Shown: positions 17,396 through 25,568 of the stretch, one piece after another
Numbering within the stretch: position 1 is the stretch's first letter
How the letters are laid out: each line of letters opens with the position of its first letter
DNA from: Brevibacterium sp. W7.2
GTDB lineage: Bacteria > Actinomycetota > Actinomycetes > Actinomycetales > Brevibacteriaceae
DNA: 64,000 nt
Direction of reading: 5' to 3'
Assembly: GCF_018137945.1 (NCBI RefSeq)
Contig: NZ_CP073089.1
Span: 1 to 64,000 of the forward strand
The notes under the pieces: model-generated
Told to the model about the DNA's origin: nothing
Seen by the model: only the letters and a program-made list of their open reading frames with translations
The model's database searches: none
Made by a program: the position numbers and the translations under genes

Positions 17396-19009
17396 CTATC
17401 TCTTCAGTTTTCCAGCTGCGAGCCCAATAATCGAATGCAACTCTCTGACACGGAGCAGAAAACAGGCGCCGATGTAGACAAGGAGCATGACCGATCCGAC
17501 GACAGCCGTGGTGACGAAGGCCTGCCATCGGCCGGCCAGGGCGAAGTCGGGGAAGAGCAGGAGCATTCCGAATCCGGCGAGGCCGGCCGCGAGCGCCGCG
17601 ATGAGGAACTTCACATGCGCCTTCGCGATCGCTCTGATGTCGATGTCGCCGAGGCGGCGGCGCAGGATCGCGAACGAGAGGATCATCGCGAACAGGTACC
17701 CGAGGCTCATGACGAGGCCGATGATCGCCACCGTCACGGACTTCGGGAAGATCGACGCCGAGAGCACCGCAAGGGACTGGAAGATGATCTGGGGCAGCTG
17801 GATGAAGAACGGGGTGCGCGCGTCCTCGTAGGCGTAGAAGACGCGCTGGGCGAGATAGTTCGCACTGAACGGGATGAGTCCGAAGACCATCGTGATGATG
17901 ACGAGTCCGACCGCCGTCGCCTGTTCCCGGCCGGAGCCGGCGATGATCATCGCCACGGGCGAGGCGAGGACGACGAGGGCGGCGACGGCGAAGGAGTTGA
18001 TGAGCCCGACGGTGCGCACGCCCATTGAGAAGTCCGACTTCACCGCTGCCGTGTCGTGGTCGGCGGCGTTCCTGCTCAGCGACGTGAAGAGGGCGGTGGC
18101 CAGGGAGACCGCGATGAGCGAGTGCGGAAGCATGAAGACGAGGTAGGCATTGGTGTACGCCGCGTTCGACGCGTTCCCTTCCCCCGGCACCGAGGCGCCG
18201 GCGGCGACCCGGGAGATGATGAGGAATCCGAGCTGTCCGACGAGCATCGCCGCGAACGTCCAGAACGCGACCTTGCCGGCGGTGCCGAGGCCGACTCCGC
18301 GGAATCCGAAGGTCGGCCGGTATGAGAACCCGATGCGCTTGAGCGGCCAGATGAGGATGAGCGCCTGCGCCGCGACGCCGAGCGTTGCCGACCCGCCGAG
18401 GAGGGCGATCTTGTCCGGCGTCCACGTGTCGAGGGTGTGCGGGGAGGCGGTGTTCGTGCCGAAGACGACGATGAAGATGAGCAGGCCGATGATCGCGACG
18501 ACGTTGTTGAGCACCGGGGCCCACATGTAGGGACCGAACGACGACTTCGAGTTGAGCACCTGGCCGAGCAGCGTGTAGAGCCCGTAGAAGAAGACCTGCG
18601 GCAGACACCAGTAGGCGAAGGCCGTGGCCAGTGCCAGCTGTTCGGGGCTCCATCCCGAGGAGTAGAGCCACACGAGGATCGGCGCGGCGAGCGTCGCGAT
18701 GACGGTGACGATCGTCAGCAGGAGGAACGAGAGGGTGAGGAGGCGGTTCGTGTAGTCCTGGCCGCCGTCGTCGCGCTTGGCCGCACGGACGAGCTGCGGG
18801 ACGAGGACGGCGTTGACGACACCGCCGGCGAGCAGCATGTAGAGCGTGTTCGGGACCTTGTTCGCGACGTCGAAGGCGTCGGCCTGCACTGCGGTGATGC
18901 CGATCGCGGTCGCGAGCAGGGAGGCCTTGACGAGGCCGAGGATCCGCGAGGTCAGGGTGCCTGCCGTCATGATCGCCGACGAGCGGGCGAGCGAGGAGAA
19001 TGACGCCAC
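17396..19009 (-). CDS. murJ: Lipid II flippase MurJ (MviN)
   Basis: Flips the peptidoglycan precursor lipid II across the membrane. 537 aa with about 14 hydrophobic segments. The N-terminal family signature is clear: TLTSRILGLVKASLLATAIG, then ADAFDVANKVPNTLYMLLAGG and FVFMLPHSLIAVSLATALF-like region. Start GTG 19009 abuts the stop of the upstream DUF6049 gene (TAAGTG), so translation is coupled. Unlike the mycobacterial protein, it ends after the transporter domain. Confidence 0.95.
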   Translation of the reverse strand: MASFSSLARSSAIMTAGTLTSRILGLVKASLLATAIGITAVQADAFDVANKVPNTLYMLLAGGVVNAVLVPQLVRAAKRDDGGQDYTNRLLTLSFLLLTIVTVIATLAAPILVWLYSSGWSPEQLALATAFAYWCLPQVFFYGLYTLLGQVLNSKSSFGPYMWAPVLNNVVAIIGLLIFIVVFGTNTASPHTLDTWTPDKIALLGGSATLGVAAQALILIWPLKRIGFSYRPTFGFRGVGLGTAGKVAFWTFAAMLVGQLGFLIISRVAAGASVPGEGNASNAAYTNAYLVFMLPHSLIAVSLATALFTSLSRNAADHDTAAVKSDFSMGVRTVGLINSFAVAALVVLASPVAMIIAGSGREQATAVGLVIITMVFGLIPFSANYLAQRVFYAYEDARTPFFIQLPQIIFQSLAVLSASIFPKSVTVAIIGLVMSLGYLFAMILSFAILRRRLGDIDIRAIAKAHVKFLIAALAAGLAGFGMLLLFPDFALAGRWQAFVTTAVVGSVMLLVYIGACFLLRVRELHSIIGLAAGKLKR

Positions 19010-21319
19010 TTACTGTCCCTTCCTCTCGGGGTTGTCGTTCTTCGCCCGGGCGACCGCTGCGGCCAGCTGCTGCTCCGGGATCTTCCTGCGTCCGCGGCGC
19101 ACGGACTTGACCAAGCCGATCACGAACACCGCCGCGAGCGCCAATCCGACGACCGCGGTGCCGATGTTCTCCCAGTCCGCGCGCACCCGCACGAGCAGGG
19201 AGGTGCTCTGCGGGAGGACGACCCCGGATTCGGAGATCATCTCGATGCGCGTGGGCACGTCGGCATTGGCGAGCCCCTCGACGGGCACGTCGACGCGCAT
19301 CGTCTCCGCCGGGGGCACGACGACGGTCTCCGTCGTCTGCGCCCGCAGCTGCGGAGTCTGCGGTTTCATCGAGAGCTTGAGCGTCGCCTCGGCGCCGGAG
19401 TCGTTGACGATCGTCACGGGGATCGTCGTCTTCTCCCCGGTGACGAGGAGCACCGACGATCCCTTCTCGAGGTAGAGGCTGTCGAGCTGGGCCTGGCTCG
19501 TCTGCTGCGCCTGGTCGAGGCACGTCGCGGAGTCCCCGCCGAGCGTCCACGCCACCGAGGTGCAGCCGAGCAGCGCACGATCGGTGCGGCGATTCGCGGC
19601 GTCAGGATCGGTGAAGACGCTGTTGAACTGCGTCTGCCGGGCACGGATGTCGGCGAGCCCTTCGAGCGTGCTCGTGGCGATCCGCTCGGGATCCTGCGCC
19701 TTCTGGAGCAGTCCGCGCGGCTCGATGTCGCTGCTGAGCAGGCTGTCGAGGTTGGCGGCGTCGACCCACGGGGAGCCGGCGACCGTGGAGACGACCTGCT
19801 CCCACTGCGCCGAGGCGGTCGTCCGCGGCAACGGGACGAGGAGGTGGCGGGACCGGTTGGGGGCCTCGGACTGGATCGCCGCGGTCGTCGCGACGAGCTC
19901 GCTCATCGCCGCGGCCGGCCGGTCGGCGGCGATGACGTCGGCACTGGCGGCAGTGAGAGCGGAGTCGCTGATGAGCGTTTCGACCATCGCGCTGCCGTCG
20001 GAGTTCGTCCGCGTCTGCGAGTGCGCGCTCTCCCGGATGCCCGACAGCGGCGGCTGCTGGACGTCGTCGAGGATGATCGTCTTGTTGCCGGCCGCCGAGA
20101 GCGCGGCGAGATCGGCGCGGGTCGCCGTCCCGGCGATCGGCCATCCGATGTCGGTCCGCGCCTTCGGCAGGACGTCCTTGACGAGCCGCTTCTCCTCCTG
20201 CGCGAACCGGCCGAGGTCGTCGAGCTCCCTGCCGGCCAGCGAGGCCTGATCGGGATCGCCGAAGGGCAGCGCGATGACGGTGTGGGAGCCGGCGGTTGCG
20301 AGGAAGTCCCGGTACCACGTGTCGAGCCGCTGTCGACGCTCTTCTGCCGCCCTCTCCTCTTCCGGGCTCTGCGCGCCCGGATCGTCCTCGGGCGGCGCGG
20401 TGCCGGCGTCCGTCGCCGGAGCCGAGGGCTCCTCGGTGGCAGCGGGGTCTCCGTCGTCGCCGGGCGGCGGCGGTTCGGCGACGGCAGCCTCGAACGAGGC
20501 GATGATCCGCGGGTCGAGGGCGATCGCGACGCCGGGGGTCTGGAGGACTCCGTTGACCGCGGTGAGCGGGCCGTCGGCGGCGATGGCCCGATCGAGCTCC
20601 TCGGCGCTGATGAGTCCGTCGCCGGTGTAGCCGGGCAGCGTCACCGGGGCGAGGAAGCTGATCCGGGTCTGATCGAACTTCGGATCCGGGTACCACGTCG
20701 TGAATGCGACGCCGGTCGCCAGCGCCCCCGAGGTGTCGCTGAGCTGGACGCTGAGACCGCGCGGGCCCCACGAGGTGTTCGGCGAGGACCGGGGCAGGCC
20801 GAGCTGGTCGGCGGGCACGGTCATCGTGAATTCGCCGGTGGCGCCCGGGCTGAGCCGGTCGGCGAACGTCGCATCGACGGCGGTGACCGGGTCGCTGTCG
20901 GCGGAGCTGCGGTTCCGCGCATCGGGTCCGTTGTCGTCGAGATCGGCGATGACCCGGTGCATCGACGGGTCGGTCTTCCACGCCTCGATGCGGTATTCGG
21001 CGTCGAGGTTGCGCGTCGACATGCCCAACCGCAGAGTGGGGTCGGAGATCGCGGCATCCGTCGAGTTCGTCACCGTCCCGCGGACCGTGAGCGTGCCGCT
21101 GCCGTTGAGCCAGGGGGTCACCTCGGTGAGGGCGATCGAGACGCCGGTTCCCGATTCCCCGCCGTCGGTGTCACCGCCGTCGGCGGCCCCGCTGCCGCTC
21201 GAGCGCGTCGGTGAGGCGGTGCCCGACTGGCTCGCCGAGGCGGTCAGCGGGTAGGCGAAGACCGACCCTGCCAGCAGCAGGGTCGCACTCAGCAGCGCGA
21301 AGAGAAAGCGCGTGATCAC
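19010..21319 (-). CDS. DUF6049 family secreted/membrane protein
   Basis: 769 aa. N-terminal signal peptide (FLFALLSATLLLAGSVFAYP), a large extracellular region, and a single C-terminal transmembrane helix (AVVGLALAAVFVIGLVKSV) followed by a basic tail. Positional equivalent of mycobacterial Rv3909, next to mutT4 and mviN. No enzymatic motif recognised; the region at about 270-320 is acidic and Pro-rich. GTG start preceded by AGAGGA. The role is unknown, but tight linkage with murJ suggests envelope assembly. Confidence 0.85.
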   Translation of the reverse strand: MITRFLFALLSATLLLAGSVFAYPLTASASQSGTASPTRSSGSGAADGGDTDGGESGTGVSIALTEVTPWLNGSGTLTVRGTVTNSTDAAISDPTLRLGMSTRNLDAEYRIEAWKTDPSMHRVIADLDDNGPDARNRSSADSDPVTAVDATFADRLSPGATGEFTMTVPADQLGLPRSSPNTSWGPRGLSVQLSDTSGALATGVAFTTWYPDPKFDQTRISFLAPVTLPGYTGDGLISAEELDRAIAADGPLTAVNGVLQTPGVAIALDPRIIASFEAAVAEPPPPGDDGDPAATEEPSAPATDAGTAPPEDDPGAQSPEEERAAEERRQRLDTWYRDFLATAGSHTVIALPFGDPDQASLAGRELDDLGRFAQEEKRLVKDVLPKARTDIGWPIAGTATRADLAALSAAGNKTIILDDVQQPPLSGIRESAHSQTRTNSDGSAMVETLISDSALTAASADVIAADRPAAAMSELVATTAAIQSEAPNRSRHLLVPLPRTTASAQWEQVVSTVAGSPWVDAANLDSLLSSDIEPRGLLQKAQDPERIATSTLEGLADIRARQTQFNSVFTDPDAANRRTDRALLGCTSVAWTLGGDSATCLDQAQQTSQAQLDSLYLEKGSSVLLVTGEKTTIPVTIVNDSGAEATLKLSMKPQTPQLRAQTTETVVVPPAETMRVDVPVEGLANADVPTRIEMISESGVVLPQSTSLLVRVRADWENIGTAVVGLALAAVFVIGLVKSVRRGRRKIPEQQLAAAVARAKNDNPERKGQ

Positions 21320-21361
21320 AGGTCCTCTGACTTCATCCGGCGGTCCACCGGGACACCGCTC

Positions 21362-21850
21362 TCACAGCTCCCACCTGCGCACCATGGGACGAGCAGCGGC
21401 GACGATGCGGCGCTCGTTGGCGAACGACAGCTTCGATCGCAGGTCGTCGAACGGCACCCAGGCGGCGTCGACGGCCTCCTGATCGGGATCGTTGTCGACG
21501 GTGAGCGTGCCCGACCTTGCGCGCAGGAGGAAATGGTGGACGAGCTTGTGGATCCGGATGCCGGTGACGGTGAACCAGTAGTCGACGGTGCCGAGCGGGC
21601 AGATGACCTGGCCGGAGATCCCGGTCTCCTCCTCGACCTCACGGCGGGCCGCCTCGGCGGCGGTCTCCGCTCCCTCGAGATGGCCCTTGGGCAGGCACCA
21701 TTCGAGTCTGCCCGCCCGATTGAGCCGGGCGATGACGGCCACACTGAGATCATCGCTGGCGAAGTCGACGACGATGCCCCCGGCGGAAGTCTCCTCGACC
21801 GTCGTGCGGCGGGATGCCCGGGGTCCAGGTTTGGGCATCGGTGTGGTCAT
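21362..21850 (-). CDS. NUDIX hydrolase (MutT-like)
   Basis: 162 aa. Complete Nudix box GHLEGAETAAEAARREVEEE plus TGI (about residues 57-80), which binds the metal for pyrophosphate hydrolysis. Positional equivalent of mycobacterial mutT4. ATG 21850 has AGGAG close by, and also a TAAGGT hexamer exactly 6 nt upstream, so the message may be leaderless. Divergent from the CCA-adding enzyme gene, head of the nudix-DUF6049-murJ-pseudokinase run. Confidence 0.93.
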   Translation of the reverse strand: MTTPMPKPGPRASRRTTVEETSAGGIVVDFASDDLSVAVIARLNRAGRLEWCLPKGHLEGAETAAEAARREVEEETGISGQVICPLGTVDYWFTVTGIRIHKLVHHFLLRARSGTLTVDNDPDQEAVDAAWVPFDDLRSKLSFANERRIVAAARPMVRRWEL

Positions 21851-21955
21851 TCTCCTACCTTAATGGTCGATTCTTGGAAGTTTCGTCCGACGCGCTCCCG
21901 GTAGGCTGGAGGTTGCCTCCGGCAGGGAACCTGACGATCGAGAAGAAGGAGTTCG

Positions 21956-23437
21956 GTGGATCCGCAGAGCGCGCACGTCCGGCTGTACGACAGGCTCGAC
22001 GACCTCGATGACATCCTCGAGCCCCTCGGCCGCCGCTTCGCTGACGCCGGCTTCGAACTCGCCCTCGTCGGCGGGTCCGTGCGTGACGCACTTCTCGGTC
22101 GGCCGATGCCCGATCTCGACTTCACCACCGACGCCCGGCCCGACGACATCCTCGCCCTCATCTCCGACTGGGCCGACGCCCACTGGGACATCGGTCGCGA
22201 CTTCGGCACGATCGGAGCGATGAAGTCCGGCGTCCAGATCGAGATCACCACCTACCGAGCCGAGGCGTACGAGCCCGAATCGCGCAAACCCGTCGTCCGG
22301 TTCGGCGACAGCCTCGACGACGACCTCGTCCGCCGCGACTTCACGATCGGGGCGATGGCCGTCCGCCTGCCCGAGAAGACCTTCGTCGACCCCCACCAGG
22401 GCTTCGACGACCTCCTCGCCGGGCGCATCCGCACCCCCGGGGCGGCCGAGGACTCGTTCTCCGACGACCCGCTGCGGATGATGCGGGCGGCCCGGTTCAC
22501 CTCCCAGCTCGGCCTCGACCCGGACCCCGAGGTCGAAGCGGCGATGGAGGCGATGGCGGGACGGATCGCGATCATCTCCGCCGAGCGCATCCAGGTCGAA
22601 CTCGTCAAGCTCATCACCGGCACGGACCCGGCCGCCGGCATCGATCTCCTCGTGCGCACCGGGCTCGCCGACCATGTGCTCCCCGAGGTCTCCGGCCTGC
22701 GGCTCGAGACCGACGAGCACCACCGGCACAAGGACGTCTACCAGCACAGCCTCACCGTGCTCCGGCAGGCCGTCGACCTCGAAGCAGAGTACGCGGCGCG
22801 GCAGCGACGCGCGGACATGAGCGCCGACGACCCGCAGCACCTGCCCGAACCCGACTTCGTCGTCCGGTTCGCCGCGCTCATGCACGATGTCGGCAAACCC
22901 GCGACGCGCAACTTCGTCAACGGCGGGGCCGTGACCTTCTACCATCACGATGTCGTCGGCGCGAAGCTCACCGCGAAGCGGATGAAGGCCCTGCGCTTCG
23001 ACAAGGACACGACGAAGGCCGTGGCCCGCCTCGTCGAACTCCACCTGCGCTTCTACGGCTACGGCGACGCCGGCTGGACCGATGCCGCGGTGCGCCGCTA
23101 CGTCACCGATGCCGGGTCCCTGCTCACCCGCCTCCACATCCTCACCCGCGCCGACGTCACGACGCGGAACCGGAAGAAGGCCGACCGGCTCGCCTTCGCC
23201 TACGACGATCTCGAGCACCGGATCTCCGCGCTCGCCGCACAGGAGGAGCTCGCTGCGATCCGCCCCGACCTCGACGGGCGGCAGATCATGGAGATCCTCG
23301 GCATCGAACCCTCCCCGCTCGTCGGGAAGGCGTACAAGCACCTCCTCGAGCTGCGTCTCGAGCACGGGCCGTTGGGGACTGAGCGCGCCGAGGCGGAGCT
23401 GCGGGCCTGGTGGGCGGAGAACGCTCCCGCGGAATGA
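21956..23437 (+). CDS. cca: CCA tRNA nucleotidyltransferase
   Basis: Adds or repairs the 3' CCA of tRNAs. 493 aa. Polymerase-beta type head with LVGGSVRDALLGRPMPDLDF (catalytic DxD in DLDF), then RRDFTIGAMAV, FSDDPLRMMRAARF, and an HD domain (ALMHDVGKPATR). Positional equivalent of mycobacterial pcnA. GTG 21956 has AAGGAG 4-5 nt upstream. Confidence 0.95.
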   Translation: MDPQSAHVRLYDRLDDLDDILEPLGRRFADAGFELALVGGSVRDALLGRPMPDLDFTTDARPDDILALISDWADAHWDIGRDFGTIGAMKSGVQIEITTYRAEAYEPESRKPVVRFGDSLDDDLVRRDFTIGAMAVRLPEKTFVDPHQGFDDLLAGRIRTPGAAEDSFSDDPLRMMRAARFTSQLGLDPDPEVEAAMEAMAGRIAIISAERIQVELVKLITGTDPAAGIDLLVRTGLADHVLPEVSGLRLETDEHHRHKDVYQHSLTVLRQAVDLEAEYAARQRRADMSADDPQHLPEPDFVVRFAALMHDVGKPATRNFVNGGAVTFYHHDVVGAKLTAKRMKALRFDKDTTKAVARLVELHLRFYGYGDAGWTDAAVRRYVTDAGSLLTRLHILTRADVTTRNRKKADRLAFAYDDLEHRISALAAQEELAAIRPDLDGRQIMEILGIEPSPLVGKAYKHLLELRLEHGPLGTERAEAELRAWWAENAPAE

Positions 23438-23556
23438 GAGCGCAGGTCACCCCACCCCTGCCGGTGTCGCAGCGGGAGGGCACCTGGTAACTTCGGTCTC
23501 GAGACCATGTGTCCGTCGTCACAGGCGACGGTGAGCGAGCACGCGAGGAGACCGTG

Positions 23557-25263
23557 ATGACCGTGACCGACGAGTTCCGCAGCGCCAGGGACCGGCTGAT
23601 CGACCTGCGCACCGACTACGAGGCCGCGCGGGCCGACTTCGCGTGGCCGCAGTTCACGCACTTCAACTTCGGCATCGACTGGTTCGACCAGATCGCCGTC
23701 GACAACGACAACCCCGCGCTGTGGATCGTCGAACAGGACGGCACGGAGGGCAAGTGGAGCTTCGCCGAGCTCGCGGCCCGCTCGAACCAGGTGGCGAACT
23801 TCCTCCGGCGGGCAGGCGTCAAGCGCGGCGACCACGTCATGGTCATGCTCGGCAATCAGGTCGAGCTCTGGGAGACGATGCTCGCCGGCATCAAGCTCGG
23901 CGCCGTGCTCATGCCGACGACCACGCAGCTCGGACCGATCGACCTCGACGACCGGGTCGAGCGCGGGCAGGCGGAGTTCGTCGTCGCCGGCCCCGAGGAC
24001 GCGGCGAAGTTCGACGACGTCGACGCCGAGGTCATCCGCATCGTCGTCGGCGGCGAGCCGACCAGGCAGCAGGACTACGACTACGCCGACGCCGATGAGG
24101 AGAGCACCGAGTTCGACCCGCACGGCCGCTCCCGGGCCGACGACCTGCTCCTCCTCTACTTCACCTCGGGGACGACGTCGAAGGCGAAGATGGTCGCCCA
24201 CACCCACGTCTCCTACCCCGTCGGCCACCTCTCGACGATGTACTGGATGGGCCTGACCCCCGGCGACGTCCATCTCAACGTCGCCTCGCCCGGCTGGGCC
24301 AAGCACGCGTGGTCGAACATCTTCACCCCGTGGATCGCCGAATCGTGCGTGTTCCTCTACAACTACTCCCGCTTCGACGCCAACGCCCTCATGGAGACCA
24401 TGGACCGGGTGGGCGTGACGAGCTTCTGCGCCCCGCCGACCGTGTGGCGGATGCTCATCCAGGCCGACCTCACCCAGCTGAAGACCCCGCCGACGAAGGC
24501 GCTCGGGGCCGGCGAACCCCTCAATCCCGAGGTCATCGACCGGGTGAAGAGCGACTGGGGCGTGCTCATCCGCGACGGCTACGGACAGACCGAGACGACC
24601 CTGCAGATCGGCAACTCGCCGGACCAGCCGCTCAAGTCCGGGTCGATGGGCAAGGTCCTGCCCGGGTACGACGTCGTCCTCATCGATCCCGCGACCGGCG
24701 AGGAGGGCAGCGAGGGCGAGATCTGCCTGCTCCTCGATCCTCCGCCCCTGGGGCTGACGGCCGGATACTGGAACAATCCGGAGAAGACCGCCGAGGCGTT
24801 CGCCGGCGGCGTCTACCACACCGGTGACGTCGCGGAGCGGGACGAGGACGGCTACATCACCTACGTCGGGCGCGCCGACGACGTGTTCAAGGCCAGCGAC
24901 TACCGGCTCTCCCCGTTCGAACTCGAGAGCGTGCTCATCGAGCACGACGCCGTCGCCGAGGCGGCCGTCGTCCCCTCCCCGGATCCGGTGCGGCTCAACG
25001 TGCCGAAGGCCTACGTGGTGCTCACCGGCGGATACGAGGCGAACGCGGAGACCGCGCGGGACATCCTCGCGTACTGCCGCGCCAACCTCGCCCCGTACAA
25101 GCGGATCCGCCGCCTCGAGTTCGCCGAGCTGCCCAAGACGATCTCCGGCAAGATCCGCCGCGTCGAGCTGCGGGCACGGGAGGATCAGCTCCACCCCTTC
25201 AGCGGCGAACCGGTCGTCGAGGGGACCGAATACGCCGACACGGACTTCGACCTCAAGGGGTGA
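23557..25263 (+). CDS. AMP-dependent acyl-CoA synthetase (ACSM-like)
   Basis: Activates a carboxylic acid to acyl-CoA through an acyl-AMP. 568 aa. Motifs: LLYFTSGTTSKAKMVAHTH (P-loop-like A3), DGYGQTETT (A5), YHTGDVAERDEDGYITYVGR (A7/A8) and catalytic lysine in PKTISGKIRR near the end. The Ser in place of Gly in the A3 loop and the overall layout resemble medium-chain ACSM enzymes; the substrate cannot be fixed from sequence. ATG 23557 has GAGGAG 6 nt upstream. It stands alone between cca and the PBP gene. Confidence 0.88.
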   Translation: MTVTDEFRSARDRLIDLRTDYEAARADFAWPQFTHFNFGIDWFDQIAVDNDNPALWIVEQDGTEGKWSFAELAARSNQVANFLRRAGVKRGDHVMVMLGNQVELWETMLAGIKLGAVLMPTTTQLGPIDLDDRVERGQAEFVVAGPEDAAKFDDVDAEVIRIVVGGEPTRQQDYDYADADEESTEFDPHGRSRADDLLLLYFTSGTTSKAKMVAHTHVSYPVGHLSTMYWMGLTPGDVHLNVASPGWAKHAWSNIFTPWIAESCVFLYNYSRFDANALMETMDRVGVTSFCAPPTVWRMLIQADLTQLKTPPTKALGAGEPLNPEVIDRVKSDWGVLIRDGYGQTETTLQIGNSPDQPLKSGSMGKVLPGYDVVLIDPATGEEGSEGEICLLLDPPPLGLTAGYWNNPEKTAEAFAGGVYHTGDVAERDEDGYITYVGRADDVFKASDYRLSPFELESVLIEHDAVAEAAVVPSPDPVRLNVPKAYVVLTGGYEANAETARDILAYCRANLAPYKRIRRLEFAELPKTISGKIRRVELRAREDQLHPFSGEPVVEGTEYADTDFDLKG

Positions 25264-25568
25264 GCGGATCGCGGATTCGGCGGCACCGGGGACGACCCCA
25301 TAGGATGGGCACCGAGGTGCCGCTCTGCCTGAATGTGAGGAATCACGCAGTCTGAGTGTTTGCTTTACGCAAACGCAGGTATAACCCCAGGTGAACAGGG
25401 GTGCGGTACGCTGTCTGCTCTACCGCAGAGTAGTTGAATGCGCGCGTAATCCCGCATTTTTCACGGTGTTCCAATGAACGCGTGCGAAACTGAAACCCAT
25501 TTGTGACCCTTTTTCCACCCCCGTCGCGACTCCGCTGCGGCGCACGGAGAAGACCTGGAGGACTGTGG
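25264..25568. promoter_or_regulatory. Intergenic region upstream of the class A PBP, with a palindrome
   Basis: A 305-bp gap. It holds the perfect inverted repeat GTTTGC-TTTAC-GCAAAC at 25358-25374, a possible operator. No gene is visible. The PBP ribosome-binding site CTGGAGGAC lies at the right end. Confidence 0.45.
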
